From assembly GCA_900554095.1 (NCBI GenBank), contig USGC01000105.1, positions 1 through 6,326 of the forward strand: 6,326 bases of DNA, in the 5' to 3' direction. This DNA is from an uncultured bacterium. GTDB lineage: Bacteria > Cyanobacteriota > Vampirovibrionia > Gastranaerophilales > Gastranaerophilaceae. Of this stretch, positions 1-5,832 are shown piece by piece (within the stretch, counting starts at the first letter, position 1; each line of letters starts with the position of its first letter). The notes under the pieces were generated by a model. That model had not been told where the DNA came from and did not search any database. It was given only the letters and a program-made list of their open reading frames with translations. The position numbers were made by a program, and so were the translations under genes.

Positions 1-436
1 AATCGCCGTTTGAGCCCACGACTCTGTGACAGGGAATGATAATTGAAATCGGATTATGCCCGACGGCACCGCCGACAGCCTGCGCTGACATTGTTTTCTT
101 TCCCGTTCTTGCAGCAATTATCGCGGCTATCCCGCCGTAGGTCCACACCTGTCCCGAAGGAATTTCACAAAGAATCTTCCAAACCATCTGCCTGAACTCC
201 CCGCCCTTCGGAGCCAGCGGCAGTTCGGAAATTTCCGGTTTTTCGCCGCGAAAATACCTGTCCAGCCAGTTCTTCGCCTTCTGAAACACCGGTAAATCAT
301 CATTTTGAAACATTTTTTCCTTGACCGTATCGGCAAAATATTTTTGCCCTTTTATCCATAACCCCACAATATGTTCTCCGTCGGCTCCCAAAGTAATATT
401 GCCGACCGGCGAATTATAATCTGTTTTATAAAACAT
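1..436 (-). CDS. ogt: Methylated-DNA--[protein]-cysteine S-methyltransferase, C-terminus cut by window edge
   Basis: This is a suicidal DNA-repair protein that transfers the alkyl group from O6-alkylguanine (or O4-alkylthymine) to its own cysteine. The visible 145 residues begin MFYKTDYNSPVGNITLG. They include the helix-turn-helix stretch with IPSGQVWTYGGIAA, then AVGGAVGHNPISIIIPCHRVVGSNG. This contains the family active site PCHRV, with the acceptor Cys136 followed by His137 and Arg138, and the preceding conserved Asn in GHNP. The family is about 150-175 residues long, so perhaps 15-30 C-terminal residues lie beyond the window. The ATG at 436 is preceded by a strong Shine-Dalgarno sequence GGAGGAG at 443-449, six bases away. 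There is no N-terminal Ada domain, so this is the Ogt form rather than Ada. It is divergent from the membrane-protein gene at 679. The family call is very secure; the symbol could equally be given as a generic MGMT. Confidence 0.95.
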   Translation of the reverse strand, partial: MFYKTDYNSPVGNITLGADGEHIVGLWIKGQKYFADTVKEKMFQNDDLPVFQKAKNWLDRYFRGEKPEISELPLAPKGGEFRQMVWKILCEIPSGQVWTYGGIAAIIAARTGKKTMSAQAVGGAVGHNPISIIIPCHRVVGSNGD

Positions 437-499
437 GTTATTCTCCTCCCGTCAAAATCAGCAAACTAACGGTCTCGTCCGTTTTCTCCCTTTCCGAAC

Positions 500-527
500 A
501 TCATAAACAATTACGATTTACAGTAAA
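500..527 (-). promoter_or_regulatory. Candidate sigma70-like promoter for ogt
   Basis: On the minus strand a -35-like TTTACT (527-522) and a -10-like TATGAT (505-500) are separated by 16 bases. They lie about 64 bases upstream of the ogt start. The leader between contains a small palindrome, AACGG-6 nt-CCGTT at 468-483, which could be an operator or a minor RNA hairpin. Support is consensus match and position only. Confidence 0.4.
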
Positions 528-602
528 GAATATTTTCACCGGCTCAAAAATCATCAAAATTATAACCGTATAATCCAAACAGCCGCCACATCACCATTAC
601 CC

Positions 603-631
603 TTGATAAAAAAACAAATATATTCTATAAA
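603..631 (+). promoter_or_regulatory. Sigma70-like promoter for the two-span membrane protein
   Basis: TTGATA (603-608) and TATAAA (626-631) are separated by 17 bases, the optimal spacing. This predicts transcription starting near 638 and a leader of about 40 bases before the ATG at 679. The ATG lacks a clear Shine-Dalgarno sequence, as the bases before it are AT-rich. Confidence 0.5.
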
Positions 632-678
632 TAACACCGATAATAAAGTATTATGTCTAACCATTAAAAAATATCATT

Positions 679-1062
679 ATGGAACAACAAGCGATTAATC
701 AGGCAATTGACCTGTTTCAAATTCGATTTGGCATACCCCCGCAGGAAAGCCGCTATCCGGTAATTGACATTTACGAAAAGCAACATGCTTATTTGTATGC
801 AGAAACCGAAGAAGCAATAGCCGCTTACAAAACACATCAAAACATCATTCGATGGATAATGTGCTTTTATTTATGGCCGCTGGCTGCCAACACAATACTC
901 CTTTTCTATGCGGCCGCCAAATTTCAAAAACTTGAACATCCTCTGGTCATCGGCGGCATTGTTTTTTATGCCTGCTGGAGCATTCTGTTGCTTTTCCTTT
1001 CCTATAAGGTATTCAAAGCAAATAAGAAACAAAAAAACAAGATAATCTGGCTGAACTATTAA
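679..1062 (+). CDS. Small integral membrane protein with two predicted spans, unknown function
   Basis: I do not recognise this 127-residue protein. A soluble N-terminal part of about 54 residues (with a proline-containing FGIPPQESRYPV segment and an acidic ETEEAIAAY helix) is followed by two hydrophobic segments. These are residues about 56-80 (IIRWIMCFYLWPLAANTILLFY) and 88-112 (PLVIGGIVFYACWSILLLF). The lysine-rich tail KANKKQKNKI suggests a cytoplasmic C-terminus by the positive-inside rule, and therefore a cytoplasmic N-terminus too. No signal peptide or catalytic motif is visible. It is a single-gene unit: it has its own promoter upstream, a hairpin at 1086-1111 downstream, and divergent and convergent neighbours. 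The start is the first ATG of the frame and has no convincing ribosome-binding site. Confidence 0.75.
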   Translation: MEQQAINQAIDLFQIRFGIPPQESRYPVIDIYEKQHAYLYAETEEAIAAYKTHQNIIRWIMCFYLWPLAANTILLFYAAAKFQKLEHPLVIGGIVFYACWSILLLFLSYKVFKANKKQKNKIIWLNY

Positions 1063-1085
1063 TTCAGATGAATTTATCATTTTTA

Positions 1086-1111
1086 AACGGCACCTTTAAC
1101 AAGGTGCCGTT
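1086..1111. terminator. Hairpin between convergent genes, possible bidirectional terminator
   Basis: A perfect 11-bp stem (AACGGCACCTT / AAGGTGCCGTT) closes a TAAC tetraloop. It lies between the stops of the convergent genes at 1062 and 1167. Neither side has a proper U-tract (CCGATA on the plus side, TAAAAATG on the minus side). It is therefore a strong hairpin in a terminator position but not a canonical intrinsic terminator. Confidence 0.55.
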
Positions 1112-1166
1112 CCGATATTCCGACAAATCGTTTTGTTCAGTCTGCCTCAAAATTTACAAATAGTAT

Positions 1167-1868
1167 TTATTTTTCAAATGCCTCTTTTACTCTTGCCAAC
1201 ATTCTGTCTTTAAAAGTTAAAACGCTCCCTTTTGAAGTGTCTTTCGTCATATCATACGAAACATTTCCGTCTTTGTCTTCTTCTCGGCCATATTTTTTTG
1301 CCACAATATCTTTTAAACGTTTTATCTTCTCCAATCTGTGCAAATAGTCTTCCGTGTTGTCCCGGCCTTCTTTTGTCAGATGCCGATATGAGGTTATTTC
1401 GTCTGTTTCGTCTTTAACTATCACATGTTCTTTGCAATGACTGTCACCATAGTAAAAATATTCTTTTGCTCCCAAAGAGTCTTTTTCCTTAATAAGACGC
1501 CCCAATGAATCATAGATATATTCACCGCCATAGGGAATAAACTCCCGTCTTAACGTTCCTTCCTCGTCATATTCCTGTATCTTACCGGTAACATTCGTAA
1601 CACTTTTTGTCTTGCCGTCTTCATAATATTCATAATGATAACCGTATGCGTTTTTCTCTTTAACTTGCCCGTTAGAATAAGTTGCCAGAACTTTTTCCGG
1701 CTCAGATGCCTTTTTCAACGCACTTTCTTTTATTCGGTTATATTCAGCCGTTTCCTGCTCTATCCTGGCACGCTCTTTCGCTTCTCTACGAGCACGTTCC
1801 TCCGCCGCTCTTCTCTGTTGAAGCATCATATTTACAACTGCTATAAAAGCAAAATTAGCTGCTGACAT
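1167..1868 (-). CDS. Coiled-coil protein with YD/MORN-like repeats, function unknown
   Basis: This 233-residue protein starts with a short apolar stretch (ANFAFIAVVNMML, residues 4-15). A highly charged helix rich in Arg, Glu and Ala (about 17-55) follows and is a likely coiled coil. Residues about 62-145 hold four to five degenerate 18-20-residue units built on Y-x-x-x-G-x-(I/L/V). Examples are YSNGQVKEK, YYEDGKTKS, YDEEGTLRR and YDSLGRLIK, which resemble YD (RHS-type) or MORN_2 repeats that fold as beta-hairpins. The C-terminal part (about 160-233) is charged and helical. It is much too short for an RHS toxin and has no visible toxin tip. The N-terminal apolar segment could be a weak membrane anchor. 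The ATG at 1868 has AAAGGCGG at 1875-1882, six bases away, and a near-consensus promoter upstream. Role unknown; an envelope-linked or scaffold role is a guess. Confidence 0.75.
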   Translation of the reverse strand: MSAANFAFIAVVNMMLQQRRAAEERARREAKERARIEQETAEYNRIKESALKKASEPEKVLATYSNGQVKEKNAYGYHYEYYEDGKTKSVTNVTGKIQEYDEEGTLRREFIPYGGEYIYDSLGRLIKEKDSLGAKEYFYYGDSHCKEHVIVKDETDEITSYRHLTKEGRDNTEDYLHRLEKIKRLKDIVAKKYGREEDKDGNVSYDMTKDTSKGSVLTFKDRMLARVKEAFEK

Positions 1869-1904
1869 ATTATACCGCCTTTCAAAAACATTTTACTGCT
1901 TTAC

Positions 1905-1933
1905 ATTATAATATATAATGCATATGCTTTCAA
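1905..1933 (-). promoter_or_regulatory. Near-consensus sigma70 promoter for the YD-repeat gene
   Basis: On the minus strand TTGAAA (1933-1928) is followed after exactly 17 bases by a perfect TATAAT (1910-1905). The predicted transcript begins around 1898, giving a leader of about 30 bases that carries the Shine-Dalgarno sequence at 1882-1875. Confidence 0.65.
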
Positions 1934-1995
1934 TATAATTTTTTCTAAAAGAAAATAATCTTTTTTATTATTAATCTGCTTTTTACAAACATTCA

Positions 1996-2001
1996 TATAA
2001 A
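1996..2001 (+). promoter_or_regulatory. Candidate -10 element for the acetyltransferase gene
   Basis: TATAAA lies 36 bases upstream of the preferred ATG at 2038, and transcription would begin near 2008. No good -35 hexamer is seen 15-19 bases upstream, so the promoter is weak or needs an activator. This placement argues against translation from the upstream in-frame ATG at 2002, which would lie almost on the -10 box. Confidence 0.35.
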
Positions 2002-2024
2002 ATGATTCAGAATAAAATTCACAC

Positions 2025-2030
2025 AAAGGA
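2025..2030 (+). promoter_or_regulatory. Shine-Dalgarno site that decides the acetyltransferase start
   Basis: AAAGGA sits seven bases before the ATG at 2038, an ideal ribosome-binding arrangement. The in-frame ATG at 2002 has only TTCATATAAA before it and no purine-rich site. The shorter protein start at 2038 is therefore preferred. Confidence 0.65.
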
Positions 2031-2037
2031 TCGCCCG

Positions 2038-2631
2038 ATGAAGGTACACGGCCAAAATAATGAAATCACCTTTCTTGATGAAAACGGTAAAAAAATAAAA
2101 AAGATTAAAGGACTTGAGTTGACCATAATCGGCAATTGCAACAAAGTCATCATCAATACCCCGACGGATTTCACCGACTTTAGCGTCTGGATTGAAGGAA
2201 ACTGCGGAACTTTCATTTTTGAAGGCTCCAAAAATTATATCAAAAACTCCATGGTAAAAATACTGGACGGAGGTTACGTCAAAATCGGACAGGATACTTC
2301 CATGATAAACAAAGCTTTCCTCTGTTCAAAAGGCGGCAAAATAATCCTCGGCAAAGATTGCATGCTGGCTTCCGACGTTACAATCCGTGACAACGATGCG
2401 CATGACATCATAAACAAATCCGGAGAAATTACCAACCATCCTCAACAAGTAATAATCGGAGACCACGTCTGGATCGGAATGCGCGCAATAATTCTTAAAA
2501 ACTCTGAAATCGGCTCTGACTGTATAATCGGCGCCGGAAGTGTCGTCGTCAAAAAATTTCCGGAAAATAACCTGATGATCGCGGGAAACCCAGCCAAAGT
2601 CGTAAAAAAAGACATCAACTGGATAAGATAA
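2038..2631 (+). CDS. Left-handed beta-helix (hexapeptide-repeat) O-acetyltransferase
   Basis: The 197-residue product is a probable acyl-CoA-dependent O-acetyltransferase of the maltose/serine/WbbJ-like LbH family. These enzymes work as trimers with the active site between subunits. Hexapeptide-type repeats (I/V/L-G-x-x-x-x) run through about residues 75-172, for example VKIGQDTSMI, IILGKDCMLASDVTI and VIIGDHVWIGMRAIIL (138-153), then SEIGSDCIIGAGSVVVKKF. RDNDAHDI (about 117-124) matches the usual position of the catalytic histidine, so His122 is the candidate. The C-terminal loop IAGNPAKVVKK (181-191) is the family's typical closing motif. The first 70 residues are more beta-rich and less typical. 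The substrate is unknown, and a cell-surface sugar is the usual one for relatives. It is monocistronic and ended by the inverted repeat at 2633-2679. An alternative start at 2002 would add 12 residues. Confidence 0.88.
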   Translation: MKVHGQNNEITFLDENGKKIKKIKGLELTIIGNCNKVIINTPTDFTDFSVWIEGNCGTFIFEGSKNYIKNSMVKILDGGYVKIGQDTSMINKAFLCSKGGKIILGKDCMLASDVTIRDNDAHDIINKSGEITNHPQQVIIGDHVWIGMRAIILKNSEIGSDCIIGAGSVVVKKFPENNLMIAGNPAKVVKKDINWIR

Positions 2632-2632
2632 A

Positions 2633-2679
2633 CATCAATAAAAAAATCCTCTGTTTTACAGAGGATTTTTTTATTGATG
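2633..2679. terminator. Bidirectional intrinsic terminator, perfect 22-bp inverted repeat
   Basis: The arms 2633-2654 and 2658-2679 are exact reverse complements around a three-base TTT turn. The core is ATCCTCTG/CAGAGGAT flanked by A7 on the left and T7 on the right. Each strand therefore presents a GC-bearing stem followed by a U-tract. It begins one base after the acetyltransferase stop and lies 32 bases beyond the stop of the convergent gene at 2712. It can serve both. Confidence 0.88.
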
Positions 2680-2711
2680 AAACCGGATATACAAATTACC
2701 GCTTTCTGACC

Positions 2712-3284
2712 TTACATATCCCAAAAGCCAACAGTTGAACCGATGAAACACTCTGAAGGAACCGGATGTTTTGTATTAAAATAGTCATCATCTTCCGTAA
2801 ACTTTTGAACACAAATTTTAATCATTGCAGCATAGGCTGACAACATTTCCGAAGTTTCGATTACTTTCACGATAGTTTCCAATGACGCCCAGCTAAAATC
2901 CAAATCAGCCTCGTCCCATTTAAACTTTGCCCCATAAATACATGGGTTGGAACAATTATAACCGCCTAACTTCACAGGATGCGGTTCACATAAAAAAGAT
3001 AACTCTGTTCTGCGAAAGTTTCTCAAAGCTTCTTTATACTTCCAGTCATTAAATATCTGAAAAAGATTATCCTGACTATTAGCGACATAACTTGAAGAAC
3101 AAATTTTAAACAAGAACCAAACATTCTCTCGTTTTTTTCCAAATGCACCTTTAAACCATCCAGACGTGTGCTTCTTTTTTTCCCATAAGGTATAAAAAAA
3201 CAACAATTCTTCACAAATATAGCGCTTGACCACATTTCCCGCCTCTACTTTTGCAAGGCATCTATCAATCATATTTGTTTCCAT
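2712..3284 (-). CDS. Hypothetical protein, 190 residues, unrecognised
   Basis: I do not recognise this protein. It has no signal peptide, no clear membrane span and no motif I can name. It is rich in aromatic residues (many Trp, Phe and Tyr) and has nine cysteines, including CSNPC around residues 130-134, without a clear metal-binding pattern. The N-terminal half is basic (GWFKGAFGKKRENVW) and the C-terminal half more acidic (WDEADLDFSW, FTEDDDYF), which looks like a compact soluble protein. The ATG at 3284 has no Shine-Dalgarno sequence. The next in-frame ATG at 3272 has GGAA seven bases before it and is a possible alternative. A strong promoter lies upstream, and the perfect inverted repeat at 2633-2679 follows. 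It lies just downstream of the retron operon on the same strand but is separated from it by a terminator and its own promoter, so linkage to the retron is only positional. Confidence 0.7.
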   Translation of the reverse strand: METNMIDRCLAKVEAGNVVKRYICEELLFFYTLWEKKKHTSGWFKGAFGKKRENVWFLFKICSSSYVANSQDNLFQIFNDWKYKEALRNFRRTELSFLCEPHPVKLGGYNCSNPCIYGAKFKWDEADLDFSWASLETIVKVIETSEMLSAYAAMIKICVQKFTEDDDYFNTKHPVPSECFIGSTVGFWDM

Positions 3285-3330
3285 AATAAAAATTTAAAAT
3301 TGTTAAACATAATCATATAATTTTGCCACG

Positions 3331-3358
3331 ATTATAAATACCCCAAAACAAATGTAAA
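3331..3358 (-). promoter_or_regulatory. Sigma70-like promoter for the 190-residue hypothetical protein
   Basis: On the minus strand TTTACA (3358-3353) and a perfect TATAAT (3336-3331) are separated by 16 bases. This predicts a start near 3325 and a leader of about 40 bases. Confidence 0.6.
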
Positions 3359-3442
3359 GCTTTTTATATAAACGAGTTCGGAAACTTCTCCCCAAACACG
3401 TTTTTTAATCGAACTCAGTTAAACAACTGATTTATAAAAGAA

Positions 3443-3469
3443 AAACGGCAGTTTCAATACCTGCCGTTT
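3443..3469 (-). terminator. Intrinsic terminator of the retron operon
   Basis: Read on the minus strand, AAACGGCAG and CTGCCGTTT form a perfect 9-bp stem around a nine-base loop. The tail TTCTTTTATAAA follows, so the U-rich tract is TTTTTCTTTTA including the stem end. It starts 62 bases after the reverse-transcriptase stop and closes the leftward operon. Confidence 0.8.
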
Positions 3470-3531
3470 GAAATGGTGATGCTTAACTCACAATTCACGA
3501 GCCATTTAAATTAAAAATCACAAAGAGAAAT

Positions 3532-4455
3532 TCAATCTAACTCTTTCAAGGCCTCATCTAAAACGATAAAACCCTTGTCTATAAACTTATTAGTGGGTTC
3601 AATATGTTTCCAAAATAACAATTTTCCTTTTAAACTTGGAATAAATAGCGGATTTAATTGTTTAGTATTTTCCATATGCTTCAACAAGCCAAATTTTTGT
3701 ATCATATTAATTTCTTGCCGCCAAGCTCGCTTTGTTTGCCTTGGTAACATAGGGCTTCCTGAAGAAATAGATATACCAGTGATAATTTTTTTACTTTTAG
3801 GCCCATAAAAATGTGTTTTCTTATAATTTAACTCCATATTATGCTCAGCCAAAAGCCTTGCTATTTCTTTTTCTAAATTTTTATCAATTTGTTTCGTTGA
3901 GGAAATTGTAATATCATCTGCATATCGTGTATAAACTAACTCTTTTTCTTTGCATAAGTTCATAATTTTTTCATCAATTTTATGTAAAATCATATTGCTT
4001 ATCATTGGGCTTGTTGGCGCTCCTTGAGGAAGGCAATAATTTTTACAACACAATTTAGCTAATATCCTACTAACCTCACACGAATATCCTAATTCAAGGA
4101 AAAGTTGTTGCACCTTCTTTAAACTTATTGAAGGAAAGAAATCCTTTATATCGGTCTTAAAAATGAAATCTCTTTTTAGATGTGGACGTACATTATCTAA
4201 GATACTTTTATCAGAAACGAACCCAACACAACAATCCAAAGGAGCGAAGTTTGGTTTTAAGATATAATTTAAAATAGAGCGCTGAATTGCCATAAGCCTT
4301 AAAGATGGAGCAGATAATTTCCTATACCCCCCACTTCTTTTTGGTATTTTGTATGTACAATAAAATATATCTGGATTTTTGGTTAATAAATAAAAATCAC
4401 TAACTTTCATTCCAAATAATTCTGCAATTGACCTAAAGCTATCACTATTAAACAT
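3532..4455 (-). CDS. Retron-type reverse transcriptase
   Basis: The 307-residue enzyme should bind the adjacent ncRNA and reverse-transcribe its msd part into msDNA, primed from the 2'-OH of a guanosine. Numbering from the ATG at 4455, the RT motifs come in order. They are YRKLSAP (44-50), GFVSDKSI with the NAxxH-type motif as NVRPH (88-92), FKTDIKDFFPSI with catalytic Asp102, LPQGAPTSPMISN (142-154), YTRYADDITIS with the catalytic YADD at 178-181, LNYKKTHF, and the VTG-type motif as ITG (225-227). The tail SLKGKLLFWKHIEP (274-287) is like the thumb of retron RTs. The length matches stand-alone retron RTs, and no fused domain is present. A GTG at 4458 adds one residue and is the other possible start; neither start has a Shine-Dalgarno sequence. 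The a2 arm of the ncRNA ends 10 bases upstream. It is not a group II intron RT, because maturase and endonuclease domains are absent. Confidence 0.95.
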   Translation of the reverse strand: MFNSDSFRSIAELFGMKVSDFYLLTKNPDIFYCTYKIPKRSGGYRKLSAPSLRLMAIQRSILNYILKPNFAPLDCCVGFVSDKSILDNVRPHLKRDFIFKTDIKDFFPSISLKKVQQLFLELGYSCEVSRILAKLCCKNYCLPQGAPTSPMISNMILHKIDEKIMNLCKEKELVYTRYADDITISSTKQIDKNLEKEIARLLAEHNMELNYKKTHFYGPKSKKIITGISISSGSPMLPRQTKRAWRQEINMIQKFGLLKHMENTKQLNPLFIPSLKGKLLFWKHIEPTNKFIDKGFIVLDEALKELD

Positions 4456-4465
4456 CACGCAAACA

Positions 4466-4678
4466 TTTAGGTGATAACAACTACATAATACTTGATTTTC
4501 TTGTAACCTATAAGATTACTTTTTTTCATTTAAATAAAAGCGTTAGATTTTATTTAAATGTGGAAGCGTCAGCTGGAACATGCATTGATATAAAGAATTT
4601 ATATCAATGCGTGAACCTTTAACATCAGCTTAAACTATCGAAGCGAAACCACTTCATTTCTAGTCATTATCACCTAAA
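4466..4678 (-). ncRNA. Retron ncRNA (msr-msd) between the winged-helix and RT genes
   Basis: The RNA ends are complementary. The a1 arm is TTTAGGTGATAATGACTA (4678-4661) and the a2 arm is TAGTTGTTATCACCTAAA (4483-4466). They pair over 18 bp with only two adjacent G-U wobbles. Between them are a 6-bp hairpin GAAGTG-GTTT-CGCTTC (4655-4640, msr-like), a perfect 13-bp hairpin with a three-base TTC loop (4610-4582), a perfect 13-bp AT-rich hairpin with an eight-base loop (4560-4527), and a 6-bp hairpin GTAATC/GGTTAC (4519-4503). The guanosine right after a1 (G4660, in CTAG) is the best candidate for the branching base. The msr/msd border is not resolved. The a1 arm overlaps the last two codons and stop of the winged-helix gene. 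The roughly 213-nt length and the position directly before the RT are as expected for a retron. Confidence 0.85.
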
Positions 4679-4981
4679 ACCTTTCAATTCTTTTTCTAGA
4701 GTATTCGTTATATTTTTATAATAATCAATTTTATTTTTCCAGTTTTCCTCAATTCCACAAAAAAAATCTCTATATTTTTTCAAAATTGTAATCTTCTTAG
4801 CTTCTTCAATATATACTTTTTGCCCATCTTGTGCAACCAATCCCAAAGATGATAAATATTTTACTGCTTTATAAATTTGGGCAACTGATAATCCTTTATA
4901 TTGGTGAAACCAAAACAACTCTATACCATTTTTTTGAGAAAATAACTCTTTTAATATAACTCTTTCTTCACTATCTATCAT
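4670..4981 (-). CDS. Winged-helix DNA-binding protein of the retron
   Basis: This 103-residue protein has a winged helix-turn-helix fold. Helices at about 3-14 and 31-47 carry LSVAQIYKAVKYLSSLGLV, a classic HTH with the recognition helix, followed by a wing with AQDGQKVYI (50-58). A long charged helix (about 62-103, KKITILKKYRDFF, then IEENWKNKIDYYKNITNTLEKELK) is a likely dimerisation or partner-binding coiled coil. Its ATG overlaps the PRTase stop in an ATGA and has GGAG six bases upstream, so the two are translationally coupled. Its last codons (Phe-Arg-stop, then a second stop TAA) form part of the ncRNA a1 arm. In retrons such proteins accompany the effector; it may bind msDNA, the effector or the operon promoter. 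That role is inference. Confidence 0.85.
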   Translation of the reverse strand: MIDSEERVILKELFSQKNGIELFWFHQYKGLSVAQIYKAVKYLSSLGLVAQDGQKVYIEEAKKITILKKYRDFFCGIEENWKNKIDYYKNITNTLEKELKGFR

Positions 4982-5796
4982 TTTCTTCTCCGAAAAAACT
5001 TTTCAAAATTATTATCATTCTCCCCCCAAAATATAGGAAATACATTATTAGGAATATTACGATTTTTATATGAAAATAAAGCTTCAGCTTCACCGACTCC
5101 AAGATAATGTATTCTTTTTTTCAGTCTATAACTATTTGTTAAATCTTGCAGTGTTCCTTTTCGATCGTCTGCATCGCTATAATAATCAGAAACAGCTTTT
5201 TCCAAACGTTTGGAAACGAAGAAACCAATATCCGGAAAATTGTCCTCTAGGTATCTTATACCAGCATTCATACCTACAGGGCAAACGCAATATATTTTTT
5301 TACATACAGAATGTTCTTTTGCATATTTTAATTTTCTTGAAAGTTTATGTCCTGAACCAATAAAATCATCAACAATTATTAGATATTTATCTTCTCCGCA
5401 TAAACTGGTGTCATTACAATACATTAAATGATTCAAAAGTTTTTTAGACGAAATAACATCAGGTAAATTCTGCTTTAATGAATCTAAAATCCACAAAGAA
5501 CCATCCAATTCTTCCTTATATGCAATTGGAAGAAACACTATATTTTCAGGTGGTAATTGCCATACATTCAAAATTTGATTAAAAATATCCCTCTCTAATG
5601 GCCGCCTAGTATCTTCAGTAATCAATTGAAACCGTTTCAAAAGATCTATAATTAGAATTTTTTTCTTATCATCATCGCATATTGACCATAAATCTTCTAA
5701 TGCTTTTTGTTTCTCTAATATCCATGGATGTTCGCTTAAAAGATTATACAGATGATAAAAATATTTCTTAGATAATGCTTGTTTCCATTTTTGCAT
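4978..5796 (-). CDS. Phosphoribosyltransferase-fold protein, probable retron effector
   Basis: The 272-residue protein carries the PRPP-binding loop of type I phosphoribosyltransferases as LIIVDDFIGSGHK (139-151). It shows the usual hydrophobic beta strand, paired acidic residues (Asp143-Asp144) and the Gly-Ser-Gly turn. A C-terminal NIPNNVFPIFWGEN (247-260), preceded by YLGVGEAEALFSYKN, matches the NN-x-x-P-(I/L)-(F/L)W signature of PRTases linked to defence and stress operons. Residues 1-75 are helical and likely a regulatory or partner-binding domain. No metabolic PRTase signature (purine, pyrimidine or nicotinate) is evident. Being first in the operon with a winged-helix protein, ncRNA and RT, it is the probable toxic effector of a type III-like retron, held inactive until infection. 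Its real substrate is unknown. The ATG at 5796 has a moderate TGGGA six bases upstream. Confidence 0.85.
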   Translation of the reverse strand: MQKWKQALSKKYFYHLYNLLSEHPWILEKQKALEDLWSICDDDKKKILIIDLLKRFQLITEDTRRPLERDIFNQILNVWQLPPENIVFLPIAYKEELDGSLWILDSLKQNLPDVISSKKLLNHLMYCNDTSLCGEDKYLIIVDDFIGSGHKLSRKLKYAKEHSVCKKIYCVCPVGMNAGIRYLEDNFPDIGFFVSKRLEKAVSDYYSDADDRKGTLQDLTNSYRLKKRIHYLGVGEAEALFSYKNRNIPNNVFPIFWGENDNNFEKFFRRRK

Positions 5797-5832
5797 CTAT
5801 TATCCCATTATATTAAGTTAAACCTGACCACT

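Noticed and set aside
127..336. Arg-rich minus-strand frame within ogt.
   Set aside because: It is a frame-shifted shadow of ogt, whose own frame carries PCHRV and a strong ribosome site.
1232..1865. Plus-strand open frames inside the YD-repeat gene.
   Set aside because: Cys/Leu/Phe/Ser-rich composition typical of antisense translation; the minus-strand gene has promoter, ribosome site and repeats.
2002..2037. Upstream in-frame ATG adding 12 residues to the acetyltransferase.
   Set aside because: No Shine-Dalgarno sequence and it overlaps the likely -10 box; ATG 2038 has AAAGGA at ideal spacing.
3374..3416. GAGTTCG / CGAACTC inverted repeat as an attachment site or regulatory RNA.
   Set aside because: Only 7 bp with a 29-base spacer and no further pairing; expected by chance in this composition.
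4482..4680. Hairpin-rich interval as a CRISPR array or riboswitch.
   Set aside because: No repeated unit or spacers; complementary ends and position before an RT fit a retron ncRNA far better.
5070..5431. Two plus-strand frames opposite the PRTase gene as possible antitoxins.
   Set aside because: No ribosome sites or promoters, and the composition is that of reverse-complemented coding DNA.
5807..5812. Perfect TATAAT on the minus strand as the retron operon -10 box.
   Set aside because: It is only 10 bases from the PRTase ATG, would give an almost leaderless RNA lacking the ribosome site, and has no -35 partner.
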